This document shows, piece after piece, positions 46,058 to 57,690 of a stretch of 64,000 nucleotides of DNA; position 1 is the first letter of the stretch; each line of letters begins with the position of its first letter. The position numbers were made by a program, and so were the translations under genes. The notes beneath the pieces are model-generated. The model had not been told where the DNA came from. It was given only the letters and a program-made list of their open reading frames with translations, and made no database searches. The stretch is from positions 186,001 to 250,000 of the forward strand of contig CAWFJZ010000032.1 in the NCBI GenBank assembly GCA_963816315.1, in the 5' to 3' direction. The stretch is from CADEEN01 sp963816315 (GTDB lineage Bacteria; Pseudomonadota; Gammaproteobacteria; Burkholderiales; Burkholderiaceae_C).

Positions 46058-47503
46058 ATGCGAAAACCGATCCTCTTCGTTGCTGCCGTGCTGCTGTCGA
46101 TGGCGGCACAGGCCGCTGAATTGAAGCCTTGCCGCTTGCGCGGCGTGGAGCACGAGGCGCAGTGCGGCGTCATCGCGCGCCCGCTCGACCCGGCACAACC
46201 GCAGGGTGTGCAGATCGACATTCACTTTGCAGTGCTTCCAGCGCTGGCGCGCAACAAGAAGCCCGATCCGGTGTTCTTCTTTGCCGGCGGGCCGGGGCAG
46301 AGTGCGATCGAGATCGCAGCGACGGTCGGCGCGATGCTCGGCCGCTTCACCAACCGGCGCGACATCGTGCTGATCGATCAGCGCGGCGTCGGCAAGAGTG
46401 CGCCGCTGCTCTGCGATGCCGACGACCCGGCGCGTCCGCTGGCCGAGCAGTTCGATCTCGATCGCATGCGCGGGCAACAGGCGCGGTGCTTCGAGCAGTT
46501 GAAGGCGCTGCCGTACGGCGACCTGCGCTTCTTCACGACGACGATCGCGATGGCCGATGCCGAGGCGGTGCGCGTGGCCCTCGGCGCTGAGCAGATCAAC
46601 CTCGTCGGCGGCTCGTACGGCACGCGTGCGGTGCTCGAGTACCAGCGGCAGTTCCCGCAGCGGGTGCGGCGCTCCGTGATCGACGGCGTGGCGCCGCCGG
46701 ACATGGTATTGCCGGCGTCGTTCTCATCGGACAACCAGGCGGCGCTCGATGCGCTGTTCGCAGCCTGCGCACAGGACCCGAGCTGCGCGGCCCGCGAGCC
46801 GCAGCTGGCCGAACGCTGGCGCGCGCTGCTGGCGTCGCTGCCGCGCGCGGTGACGCTCGCACATCCGCTCACCGGCCGCAGCGAGTCGCTCGAGCTGACG
46901 CGGCCGATGCTGCTCGGCATGGTGCGCGGACCGCTGTACGCGCCGGCGCTGGCCGCGGCGCTGCCGGCCGCGATCGGCGAAGCGACGCGCGGCCGCTTCG
47001 AGCCGCTGGCCGGCGTGGCCACGGCGTTGGGAGGCCGGCGCGGCACGCAGATCGCGGCGGGCATGCACTTCGCCGTCGTCTGCGCTGAGGACTTTCCGCG
47101 CTTGGATCGCAGCACCGACAAGCCGGGCACCGATTTCGGCGCTGCGTTCGCCAGCCTGTACGACGACGTCTGCCCGACGATCGTCGCGCGGCGCGGTGCC
47201 TGACGCGTTCTACACGCTGCCGCCTGCGCCGGCCGCGACGCTGGTGCTGTCGGGCGGGCTCGATCCGGTGACGCCGCCGCGCCACGGCGAGCGCGCAGCG
47301 AAGGCGCTCGGCGCCAAGGCCAAGCATGTGATCGTGCCCAACGCCGGCCACGGGGTGATGGGCATCGGCTGCATGCGCGACGTGCTCTACCGCTTTGTCG
47401 ATGCGCCGAATGACGATGAGGCGCTGAAGGTCGATGCGAGTTGCGTCACGGCGATCCCGCGGCCGCCGCTGTTTGCGCCGATGGTGTTGCCGGCGGTCGC
47501 CCG

Positions 47504-47507
<4 letters not shown>
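46058..47507 (+). CDS. Exported S33-type alpha/beta hydrolase (one frame break)
   Basis: A 482-residue hydrolase with a signal peptide (MRKPILFVAAVLLSMAAQA). It has the oxyanion motif FFFAGGPGQSA, DQRGVGKS, nucleophile VGGSYGTRAV, acid GGLDPVTPP and His NAGHGV, as in tripeptidyl-aminopeptidase/proline iminopeptidase relatives. Cysteine pairs suggest periplasmic folding. The frame breaks near 47190; dropping one base gives PTIVARAVPDAFYTLP. Its stop overlaps the ABC ATPase start by 4 bases. Confidence 0.85.
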
Positions 47508-48264
<757 letters not shown>

Positions 48265-48268
<4 letters not shown>

Positions 48269-49428
48269 CTAACGCCTGGATCGTGTTCAAGAAAGAACTC
48301 ATCGACGCACTGCGCGACCGGCGCACGCTGCTCGTCGTACTGCTGTCGTCGGTGGCGATCGGGCCGATCGTGTTGATCGCGTTGTCGGCGCTGGTGGCCG
48401 GCATCGAGCAGCGCGCCGAGGAGCGCACGGTGGTGGTCGTGGGCATCGACAACGCACCGACGCTGAAGAACTTTCTCGAACGCCAGACCTATCGCATCAC
48501 GGCCGCGCCCGCCGACTACGAAAGGCAGCTCGTCTCGCAACAGCTCGGCGACCCGGTGCTGCTGATCGGCCAGGACTTCGAAGCCGAACTCTCGCGCGGC
48601 GAGCCGCCGCTGGTGGAGATCGTGTCGTCGTCGTCGAATCAGCGCGCGGGCCAGTCGGTGAACCGGCTGGCGAGGCTGTTGCGCGGCTTTTCGAGCGAGC
48701 AGTCGGTGTTGCGGCTGGCCTGGCGCGGCGTCGCGCCGGCCACGCTCGAAGTCATCGACGTGCAGGAGCGCGACCTGGCCAACCCGCAGAGCCGTGCCGC
48801 GCAGCTCACCGGCATGCTGCCGTTCTTCATCATGATGGCCGTGCTCTACGGCGCGCTCAATGCGGCGCTCGACACGACCGCCGGTGAGCGCGAGCGCGGC
48901 TCGCTCGAACCGCTGCTGATGAACCCGGCGTCGCGGCGCGACATCGTCATCGGCAAGTGGGGCGCGGTGGCCGCGGTGGGCATGTTGATTGCGGTCTTGA
49001 GCTGCCTGTCGTTCTTGCCGGCGCAAAGTTTTCTGCGCAGCGAAACGCTCGCCGCGATGTTCCAGTTCGGCTGGCGCGAGGCAGCGCAGTTCCTGGTGCT
49101 GCTGGCGCCGCTGGCCGCGGCGCTGGCCGCGGTGATGATGGCCATCGCCATCCGCTGCAAGACCTTCAAGGAAGCGCAGGCCAACAACACGGTGGTCATC
49201 CTCGGCGTGTCGCTGCTGCCGATGTTCACCTTGTTCAACCAGAGCGGCGAAGCGCCGTGGCACTTGTGGACGCCGGCGCTCGGTCAGGTGACGTTGATGA
49301 ACCGCGTGTTGAAGGGCGAAGCGCTGGCGCCGCTGGACGTGCTCATTCCGCTAGCGGTGTGCGCGGCGATCACGGTGCTGTGCATCGCCTTCGTCGCACG
49401 GCAGTTGCGCGCCGCGGCGTTGCGCTGA
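48265..49428 (+). CDS. ABC-2 type permease (NatB-like)
   Basis: A 387-residue membrane protein: one N-terminal helix (LLVVLLSSVAIGPIVLIAL), a large extracytoplasmic loop (about 55-180), then five helices, including GMLPFFIMMAVLYGAL and ERGSLEPLLMNPASRRDIV, typical of NatB/ABC-2 permeases. It starts ATGA-overlapping the ATPase and is followed by the dispersed repeat copy B. Confidence 0.9.
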
Positions 49429-49440
49429 GTGCGGCGCCCG

Positions 49441-49517
49441 GGCCGGCGCCGGGCCGCTCCCAAGCGGCCCCAGCCTTCCCCCGGGAGAGTGGCCGCGCAG
49501 CGGCCGAGGGGCCGTCA
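49441..49517 (-). repeat. Dispersed intergenic repeat, copy B
   Basis: Read on the minus strand: starts TGACGGCCCCTCG, ends GCTTGGGAGCGGCCCGGCGC plus CGGCC, parallel to copy A at 19601-19681 but inverted. It includes GGCCGC-TTGGGA-GCGGCC and GGCCGC-TGC-GCGGCC hairpins. Located between the NatB stop and the stop of the convergent small gene, so it could end transcription from both sides. Confidence 0.6.
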
Positions 49518-49519
49518 GC

Positions 49520-49897
49520 TCAATCGTTCAAGTGGCGCTTGACCTCGCGCTGCACTACGCCTTGCCACGGCAGGCCATAGACGATCTGGCTCAGATGGCG
49601 CGCCGCTTCCCATGAAGTCAGTACCTCGCCGTGAGGGCCGACCAGACGCAGATTGGTGACGACGCACATCGGATCGGCCATCGCGATCACATCGTCCGAC
49701 AACATCACCCAATCCCAGGCCACGCCGGCCTCGCCGGCCGCGCCATCGGTTCGCCACACCGTCTGGCCGCTGACCGGGGCATCTTCGCCGCCGCTGTGAA
49801 AAATCTGTGTATTCAGATGGTCAAACTGCAAGTGGGCGGCCCCGTCGGCCTGCCACAATAAAGGCGTCCATGCGCGCACGCTCCAGGAAGTGTTCAT
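49520..49897 (-). CDS. Hypothetical protein divergent from the luxR-type gene
   Basis: About 125 residues from ATG 49897, chosen because AAAGGAG stands nine bases upstream; an in-frame start at 49969 would add 24 residues. The sequence is soluble, rich in W and acidic residues (SVRAWTPLLWQADGAAHLQF, WDWVMLSDDVIAMADPMCVV) and has no recognised domain. It is not a LuxI-type synthase. Its location opposite the regulator of the secretion cassette suggests a linked function, but this is inference. Confidence 0.55.
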   Translation of the reverse strand: MNTSWSVRAWTPLLWQADGAAHLQFDHLNTQIFHSGGEDAPVSGQTVWRTDGAAGEAGVAWDWVMLSDDVIAMADPMCVVTNLRLVGPHGEVLTSWEAARHLSQIVYGLPWQGVVQREVKRHLND

Positions 49898-49981
49898 GAT
49901 GCTCAACTCCTTTTGGGCCAATACGGAGGGCACTGGCGCTCCGTTGACAAGCAGTGTGGACAAGGGCAATGGCCGCGCCTA

Positions 49982-49997
49982 CCGTAAGAACTGCCGA
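49982..49997 (+). promoter_or_regulatory. Shared cassette motif, copy 1 (before luxR-type gene)
   Basis: CCGTAAGAACTGCCGA, 26 bases before the regulator ATG. It matches copy 2 at 50739-50754 at 14 of 16 positions. A TTGACA at 49944-49949 upstream could be the -35 of a promoter whose start falls near this motif. Likely a binding site for the LuxR-type protein or another regulator of the cassette. Confidence 0.5.
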
Positions 49998-50022
49998 GAA
50001 CCCCCTAGTTGAACGTTAAAAA

Positions 50023-50736
50023 ATGCTGCAAGGCGACTACCTGTCGGTGCTGGAAGCGAAGGACTTGGCCCAATTCCAATCGGTCGTGATCCGCTTTGCG
50101 CAGCAACTGGGATTCAGCACGGTGTCGGCGATGGTGGTGGTTGACAAGCTGAACACGCCCGCAGAGTTCGTGTCGGTGCACAACACACCGATGGCGTTCG
50201 AAGAACACTTTGACAGTGCCAGCATCGGCCTTCGCGATCCTGTCATGCAGCATTGCAAGCGCCAAACGATGCCGATCATTTGGAGCCAACGAACTTACCT
50301 GGACAAAGGTGCGGTCGATCTCTGGGAAGAGCAAGCGCGATTTGGGTATCGAAATGGCATAGCGATGGCGCTGCATCTGCCTGAGGGGCGTCACTTCATG
50401 CTTGGCGTGGACCGCGATCAGGATCTGCCTACCAACCATGCTGAACTGACGCGCCTCGTTGCTGACTTACAGCTTTTTGCCGTCCATGCACAAGACACGG
50501 CGCTGCGCGTCCTCGTTTCAGAAGCGGCCCAGCCGGAGAGGCCTGCTCTCACCCCTCGTGAGCTGGATGTTTTGCGGTGGACGATGGAGGGTAAAACGGC
50601 GTGGGAAACAGGCGCGCTACTGAGCGTCACTGAGCGCACGGTTGTCACGCATCTACAGAACGCCATGCAGAAACTTGGATGCAATTCGAAACACCAAGCG
50701 GTTCTGAAGGCTCTTCGCTTGGGTCTTATCCACTGA
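50023..50736 (+). CDS. LuxR-type regulator with autoinducer-binding domain, solo
   Basis: A 237-residue regulator. An N-terminal autoinducer-binding-like domain (about 10-160) keeps D72-P73, W87 and G112 of the ligand pocket, but the aromatic pair usually W and Y is F59 and F63. The C-terminal GerE/LuxR HTH (170-235) is LTPRELDVLRWTMEGKTAWE onward with TVVTHLQNAMQKL. No LuxI synthase is in the window. It stands 87 bases before the double-glycine peptide gene and shares an upstream motif with it, so it probably controls the peptide export operon. Confidence 0.85.
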   Translation: MLQGDYLSVLEAKDLAQFQSVVIRFAQQLGFSTVSAMVVVDKLNTPAEFVSVHNTPMAFEEHFDSASIGLRDPVMQHCKRQTMPIIWSQRTYLDKGAVDLWEEQARFGYRNGIAMALHLPEGRHFMLGVDRDQDLPTNHAELTRLVADLQLFAVHAQDTALRVLVSEAAQPERPALTPRELDVLRWTMEGKTAWETGALLSVTERTVVTHLQNAMQKLGCNSKHQAVLKALRLGLIH

Positions 50737-50738
50737 CC

Positions 50739-50754
50739 CCGTAAGAATTGACGA
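50739..50754 (+). promoter_or_regulatory. Shared cassette motif, copy 2 (before peptide gene)
   Basis: CCGTAAGAATTGACGA, directly after the regulator stop and 69 bases before the peptide ATG. 14 of 16 positions agree with copy 1 at 49982-49997, both in the same orientation relative to the downstream gene. It contains TTGACG, a possible -35 element, so binding here could compete with or recruit polymerase. Confidence 0.5.
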
Positions 50755-50822
50755 TGGTGTAGTTGCTGCGGCGCTGCTGCAATGAGGGCGCGGATTGATT
50801 CCGCCCAACCTCTGGAGCACGC

Positions 50823-50993
50823 ATGAAAGTCGAGCGCAACACATTCTTCCGTTACATCGCCAACGTCTGCACCAAGGACCGCAATAAGCGCGACCAAAGT
50901 GAAGCAGTGGCGGTGAGGGTTCTGGGCACGGAGCAATTGCGCCATGTCAGCGGTGGAACCGCAGCGTCGCAGTCGCCAGTGGGTAAATGGTAG
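50823..50993 (+). CDS. Double-glycine leader peptide precursor, 56 residues
   Basis: Short ORF with ATG 50823 and a GGAG eight bases upstream. The 45-residue leader ends in LGTEQLRHVSGG, matching the double-glycine consensus with L at -12, E at -9, L at -7, V at -4 and GG at -2/-1. Cleavage after G45 would release an 11-residue peptide beginning TAAS and ending GKW. The last 7 bases overlap the HlyD gene, whose ATG lies in AAATGGTAG. Followed by HlyD and a C39-peptidase ABC transporter, the exact machinery for such leaders. It resembles no bacteriocin I know; signalling peptide or microcin are both possible. Confidence 0.8.
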   Translation: MKVERNTFFRYIANVCTKDRNKRDQSEAVAVRVLGTEQLRHVSGGTAASQSPVGKW

Positions 50994-52231
50994 ACCTCTT
51001 CCGCCCCGAGGTTCTCGAATCGCGCAGAACCTCGTGGGTCGGGGAGATCCAGCTGATCCGTCCGCTGTCGCTGACGGTGCTTACGAGCGCCGTGGTGTCG
51101 GCAGCACTCTTGCTCGGCGCCTTCCTCTGGCTGGGCGAGTACACACGCAAGGTGCGCGTGACGGGTGTGTTGGTGCCCGATCGTGGTGTCATCCGGCTGG
51201 TCGCGCCGCAAGAGGCGCTGCTGCTCGAGCGCCGCGTTGCCGAAGGCGCACGGGTGCGTTCCGGCGACGTGTTGTTCGTGCTGTCGCTCGATCGCGCAGC
51301 GGCCGCCGGCGGCACGCAGGACGCCGTGCAGCGCAGCCTCGTGGCGCGCGAGACAAGCCTCGACAAGGCCGCTGCCCAGCAGCAGTCCTTGCACGACAGC
51401 CAAGCCACGGCGTTATCGCGGCGTGTGGCCGACATGCAGCGCGAGCAGGTGTCGCTCGATGCCGAAATGGCGCTCGCGGTGCAGCGCATTGCGCTCGCCG
51501 AAGAGGCGCGCTCGCGCGTGGAATCTTTGCGCAACGACAATTTTGTTTCCAACGCGCAGGTGCAGGCCAAGACCGAAGAATTGCTCGGCTTGCAGGCGCA
51601 GCGTCAGGCGCTCGAGCGCCAGCGCAGCGCGCACGCGCGCGAGAGGGCGACATTGGAAGCGCAGCGGCGCGACTTGCCGCTGGACAACGCGAAGAAGCTC
51701 GGGGAGATAGAAAGAGAACGCGCCGAACTGGCGCAGCTCGGCGCCGAGAGCGAGTCGCGTCGCAGCCTGGTCGTGCGCGCGCCCCAGGACGGCGTCGTCA
51801 GCGGGGTGATTGCGCAGCCCGGCCAGACGGTGACGCCGGGCGTGGCGTTAGCGAGCCTGGTGCCGAGCGATGCCAAACTGCAGGCGCATCTGTACGCACC
51901 GTCGAGCGCGGTCGGTTTCCTGCGCGCCGAGCAGCCGGTGCTGTTGCGCTACGACGCTTTCCCCTACCAGAAGTTCGGCTCGCAGTCGGGACGCATCGAG
52001 CAGGTGTCGTTGGCGCCGCTTGCCGCCGCCGAGTTGCCGGGCCTGGCTGCCGCGGCGCGCGAGCCGATGTACCGCATCGCCGTGACGCTGGCGCGCCAGG
52101 ACATGCCCACCGGCGCCGAGGTGCGGCCGTTGGTGCCCGGCATGCAGCTCGAGGCCGACGTGCCGATCGAGCGCCGGCGCCTGTTCGAATGGTTGTTCGC
52201 GCCGGTGATCGGCGTGGCCGGACGGGTGTAG
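50987..52231 (+). CDS. HlyD-family membrane fusion protein
   Basis: A 414-residue periplasmic adaptor: one N-terminal membrane anchor (about 30-53), a split lipoyl/barrel-sandwich domain (RGVIRLVAPQEALLLERRVAEGARV and, after a long coiled coil at about 100-250, VVRAPQDGVVSGVIAQPGQTVTPG) and a beta-barrel end. It connects an inner-membrane ABC exporter to an outer-membrane channel; no TolC homologue is in the window. Its start overlaps the peptide gene. Confidence 0.9.
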   Translation: MVDLFRPEVLESRRTSWVGEIQLIRPLSLTVLTSAVVSAALLLGAFLWLGEYTRKVRVTGVLVPDRGVIRLVAPQEALLLERRVAEGARVRSGDVLFVLSLDRAAAAGGTQDAVQRSLVARETSLDKAAAQQQSLHDSQATALSRRVADMQREQVSLDAEMALAVQRIALAEEARSRVESLRNDNFVSNAQVQAKTEELLGLQAQRQALERQRSAHARERATLEAQRRDLPLDNAKKLGEIERERAELAQLGAESESRRSLVVRAPQDGVVSGVIAQPGQTVTPGVALASLVPSDAKLQAHLYAPSSAVGFLRAEQPVLLRYDAFPYQKFGSQSGRIEQVSLAPLAAAELPGLAAAAREPMYRIAVTLARQDMPTGAEVRPLVPGMQLEADVPIERRRLFEWLFAPVIGVAGRV

Positions 52232-52235
52232 CCCC

Positions 52236-54371
52236 TTGCGCGCCGACGCGTTGCGCCTGTCGCCCTTCGGCTCGCGCCGGGTGCCGATGCTGCTGCAGAC
52301 CGAGGCCGCGGAGTGCGCGCTAGCTTGTCTGGCGATGGTCGTTGGCGCTCATGGGCACCGCACCGATCTGGCGACGCTGCGCCAGCGCTTTTCGCTCTCG
52401 CTCAAGGGCGCGACGATGGCCGACCTCGTGCGCATGGCGGGCGAGCTGCACTTCAATCCGCGGGCTCTGCGCGTCGAGCCGCCGCAGTTGGAGCAACTGG
52501 CGCTGCCTTGTGTGCTGCACTGGGACTTGAACCACTTTGTCGTTCTGACGGAGGTCAAAGGCAACACGGTGACGTTGCACGACCCGGCGCGCGGCGTGCG
52601 GCACTTGAGGCTCGACGAGCTGTCGCAGCACTTCACGGGCGTCGCACTCGAGTTGACGCCGGCGGCGGACTTTTCGCCGAAAGTCGAACGTCAGGCCGTG
52701 AAGCTCAAGCATTTGATCGGGCCGGTGCGCGGCTTGAAGCGCGCGGTGGCGCAGATCGTGTTGCTGGCGCTCGCGCTCGAAGTCTTCGTGCTCGGCGGCC
52801 CGTTCCTCTTGCAGTGGGTGGTCGATGACGTGGTGGTGAGCAACGACCGCGATCTGCTGCTGACGTTGGGCATCGGCTTCGGGCTGCTGGTGCTGTTGCA
52901 GGTGGCGGCCGCGGCGCTGCGCTCGTGGGCGGTGCTGCACCTGTCGGCGACGCTGAACCTGCAGTGGCTGGGCAATGTGTTCGCGCACCTGATGCGCCTG
53001 CCGGTGGCCTGGTTCGAGAAGCGGCATGCGGGCGACGTCTGGTCGCGCTTCGCGGCCGTGCAGACGATGCAGAAGACGCTGACGACGCATTTTGTCGAAG
53101 CACTGCTCGACGGCCTGCTGGTGGTGGCGACGTTGGCGATGATGGCCTTCTACAGCCTGACGCTGACGGCGATCGTCCTTGCTGCGGTGGCCGCCTACGC
53201 GCTGCTGCGCTGGGCCTTCTTCCGTCCGTTGCGCCAGGCCACCGAAGAGACGCTGGTGCACGAGGCGCAGCAGGCCAGTCACTTCCTCGAGTCGCTGCGC
53301 GCGGTGCAGTCGATCAAACTGTTCAACCGCCAGGCCGATCGCCAGGCGCGTTTCATGAACCGCGTCGTCGATGCGATGAACGCCGGCATCGCCACGCGCA
53401 AGCTGGAGCTGATGTTCTCGGTGCTGCACCGCCTGCTGTTCGGGCTGGAGCGTGTGGCGGTGGTCTGGGTCGGCGCGCTCTTGGTGATGGACCAGAAGTT
53501 CTCGGTCGGCATGCTGTTCGCGTTCGTGGCGTTCAAGGAGCAGTTTGCTCAGCGCATCAGCGCGCTGATCGACAAGAGCGTCGAGTTGCGCATGCTGCGT
53601 CTGCAAGGCGAGCGGCTGGCCGACATCGTGCTCGCAGCGCCCGAAGACATGGGTTTGCAGCGGCTGGCGGAGCGCTCGCCCGAGGCCCGCATCGACGTGC
53701 GCGGCGTGACCTTCCGCTATGCCGACAACGAGGCCGATGTGCTGCAGGGCCTGACGCTGAACATCGAGCCCGGCGAGTCGGTGGCGATCGTCGGGCCGTC
53801 GGGCGGCGGCAAGACGACGCTGTTGAAGCTGATGCTCGGCATCCATGCGCCGCAGAACGGCGAGGTGCGCGTGGGCGGCTTGCCGCTGGCGCAGCTCGGG
53901 TTGGCGCAGTGGCGGGCGATGGTCGGCACGGTGATGCAGGACGATGCGCTGTTGACGGGCTCGGTGATCGACAACATCAGCTTCTTCGATGCCTCGCCCG
54001 ACGTCGAGTGGGTGATGGAATGCGCGCGCCTGGCCGCGGTGCACGACGAGATCGAAGCCATGCCGATGGGCTACCACACGCTGATCGGCGACATGGGCGC
54101 CAGCCTGTCGGGTGGGCAGAAGCAGCGCCTTCTGCTGGCGCGCGCGTTGTACAAGCGGCCGCAGGTGCTGTTGCTCGACGAGGCGACCAGTGCGCTCGAC
54201 GTGGAGCGCGAGCGCGTCGTCAATCAGAACATCCGCAAGTTGAACCTGACGCGCGTCATCGTTGCCCACCGGCCGGAGACGATCGCCAGCGCGTCGCGCG
54301 TCGTGGTCTTGAACGAGGGCCGCGTGACGCAGGATCTGCGCTCGGTGCCGGGAGCCGGACGCAACGTCTGA
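52236..54371 (+). CDS. C39-peptidase-containing ABC transporter (PCAT)
   Basis: A 711-residue bacteriocin-type exporter. The N-terminal C39 peptidase has MLLQTEAAECALACLAMVV (oxyanion Gln21, catalytic Cys27), the His in LNHFVVLTEV and Asp in TLHDPARG. The transmembrane domain (about 160-450) is followed by the ATPase: Walker A GPSGGGKTTLLKLM, signature LSGGQKQRLLLARAL, Walker B VLLLDEATSALD and H-loop VIVAHRPETI. Start TTG 52236 is needed to include the conserved N-terminus. It should cleave and export the 56-residue precursor. Confidence 0.92.
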   Translation: MRADALRLSPFGSRRVPMLLQTEAAECALACLAMVVGAHGHRTDLATLRQRFSLSLKGATMADLVRMAGELHFNPRALRVEPPQLEQLALPCVLHWDLNHFVVLTEVKGNTVTLHDPARGVRHLRLDELSQHFTGVALELTPAADFSPKVERQAVKLKHLIGPVRGLKRAVAQIVLLALALEVFVLGGPFLLQWVVDDVVVSNDRDLLLTLGIGFGLLVLLQVAAAALRSWAVLHLSATLNLQWLGNVFAHLMRLPVAWFEKRHAGDVWSRFAAVQTMQKTLTTHFVEALLDGLLVVATLAMMAFYSLTLTAIVLAAVAAYALLRWAFFRPLRQATEETLVHEAQQASHFLESLRAVQSIKLFNRQADRQARFMNRVVDAMNAGIATRKLELMFSVLHRLLFGLERVAVVWVGALLVMDQKFSVGMLFAFVAFKEQFAQRISALIDKSVELRMLRLQGERLADIVLAAPEDMGLQRLAERSPEARIDVRGVTFRYADNEADVLQGLTLNIEPGESVAIVGPSGGGKTTLLKLMLGIHAPQNGEVRVGGLPLAQLGLAQWRAMVGTVMQDDALLTGSVIDNISFFDASPDVEWVMECARLAAVHDEIEAMPMGYHTLIGDMGASLSGGQKQRLLLARALYKRPQVLLLDEATSALDVERERVVNQNIRKLNLTRVIVAHRPETIASASRVVVLNEGRVTQDLRSVPGAGRNV

Positions 54372-54511
54372 TGGCGGCGCCGGTTGGCGCTGTCGTCTCG
54401 AGGGCAGTATCTTTCGAGGCCGCTGTCGGACAGCGCATGCGTGCCGCCTAAAATTGAGGCACTTCCTCCTGTCCTGACGGCGGCGACATTCGCGGCGGCC
54501 GTGCCCTCACC

Positions 54512-56490
<1,979 letters not shown>

Positions 56491-56494
<4 letters not shown>

Positions 56495-57081
56495 GCTCGG
56501 CTGATGATCCGCGCTTCGAGCGCTACCTGAACTTGCTCATCAAGTGGAACGCCGCCTACAACCTGACGGCAGTCCGTGACCCGGCGCAAATGCGAACGCA
56601 GCACCTGGCCGATTGCCTGGCCGCGGTCGCGCCGCTGCGCCGTGAGCTTGGCGGCGCCAACTCGCCCCGGATCCTCGACGTGGGCAGCGGCGGTGGCTTG
56701 CCGGGGGTCGTCCTGGCGATCGCCGAGCCTGGTTGGGACGTCACCTGCGTCGATGCGGTCGGAAAAAAGGCCGCGTTCATCCGCCAAGTGGCCGGCGAGC
56801 TTGCCTTGACCAATCTCCACGCCGAACACGCGCGTATCGAGACGCTGAACGCGATGCTGTTCGATGTGATCACTGCACGGGCGTTCGCCTCGCTCGCTGA
56901 CCTCACCCGACTGACCCGCCACGTTCTCGCGGACCGGGGTCTGTGGATGGCAATGAAAGGCAAACGCCCCGACGATGAAATCGCCGCGTTGACACCGGAC
57001 GTGACCGCGTTTCACGTGGAGCCGCTCGACGTGCCCGGCCTGGTCGCCGAACGTTGCCTCGTCTGGATGCGACGAACATGA
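56491..57081 (+). CDS. rsmG: 16S rRNA (guanine527-N7)-methyltransferase RsmG
   Basis: A 196-residue SAM-dependent methyltransferase. YLNLLIKWNAAYNLTAVRD is the RsmG N-terminal signature, followed by SAM motif I ILDVGSGGGLPGVVLAI and ITARAFASLADL. The start is TTG 56491, overlapping the mnmG stop (TTGA). In many bacteria parA-parB follow; here a lipocalin gene does, overlapping by ATGA. Confidence 0.95.
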
Positions 57082-57645
57082 AGGAGAGGCTTTCAGCATG
57101 GCTGCTCGGGCTGCTTGCGGTGGGCGTGTCGGCACAGCCGGCTCCGCTGCCGCCGCTGCCGAGCCTGGACGTTGCCGCCTACATGGGCACTTGGTACCAG
57201 GTGCTGTGGTTCCCCAACCGCTTCCAGAAGCAGTGCGTCGCCGATACCTCGGCCACCTACCGCGACCTGGGCAACGGCACCGTGGAAGTCAGCAATCGCT
57301 GTCGCACTGCCGACGGCACGTTGGAGGCGGTGATCGGCATCGCGCGCCCGCCCGAGGGCGTATCGCGCATCGACGCTGGCAAGTTGCTGCCCGCGCGGCT
57401 TGAGGTGAGTTTTCTGCCGGCCTGGTTGCGCTGGACGGGTGTCGGCTGGGGTGCCTACTGGGTTGTCGATCTGGCTCCGGACGGCCGCTACGCCATCGTC
57501 AGCGAAGCGACTCGTGAGTACCTGTGGGTTCTAAGCAGAAAGCCCGCACTCACATCAGAAGATGATGCACTGATCCGAGACAAGCTCCGGGCGACTTGGC
57601 TTCGAGTTGTCCAAGGTGCAAGTGCATCGTCATGCGCCACCGTGA
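57078..57645 (+). CDS. blc: Lipocalin family protein (Blc-like, one frame break near the end)
   Basis: Starts MKERLSAWLLGLLAVGVSAQ (signal peptide). The lipocalin strands contain MGTWYQVLWFPNRFQKQC, GTVEVSNRC and the typical YWVVDLAPDGRYAIVSEATREYLWVLSRKP. The listed frame ends in an atypical tail. A surplus G near 57590 instead gives LRRLGFELSKVQVHRHAPP and TGA at 57643-57645, the expected lipocalin end with 188 residues. Bacterial lipocalins are usually outer-membrane or periplasmic and bind fatty acids; no lipobox Cys is evident. Confidence 0.82.
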
Positions 57646-57690
57646 TCTGACTCTGGTAGTGAATGCTCGCTGTCTGGCCAAATCACTATC

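Noticed and set aside
49515..49969. LuxI-type autoinducer synthase opposite the luxR-type gene
   Set aside because: The product lacks the conserved R-x-x-F-W and E/D residues of LuxI proteins and has a different size and composition.
57008..57023. Third parS site in rsmG
   Set aside because: Only about 12 of 16 positions match and the right arm is broken, so I mention it but do not annotate it as a site.
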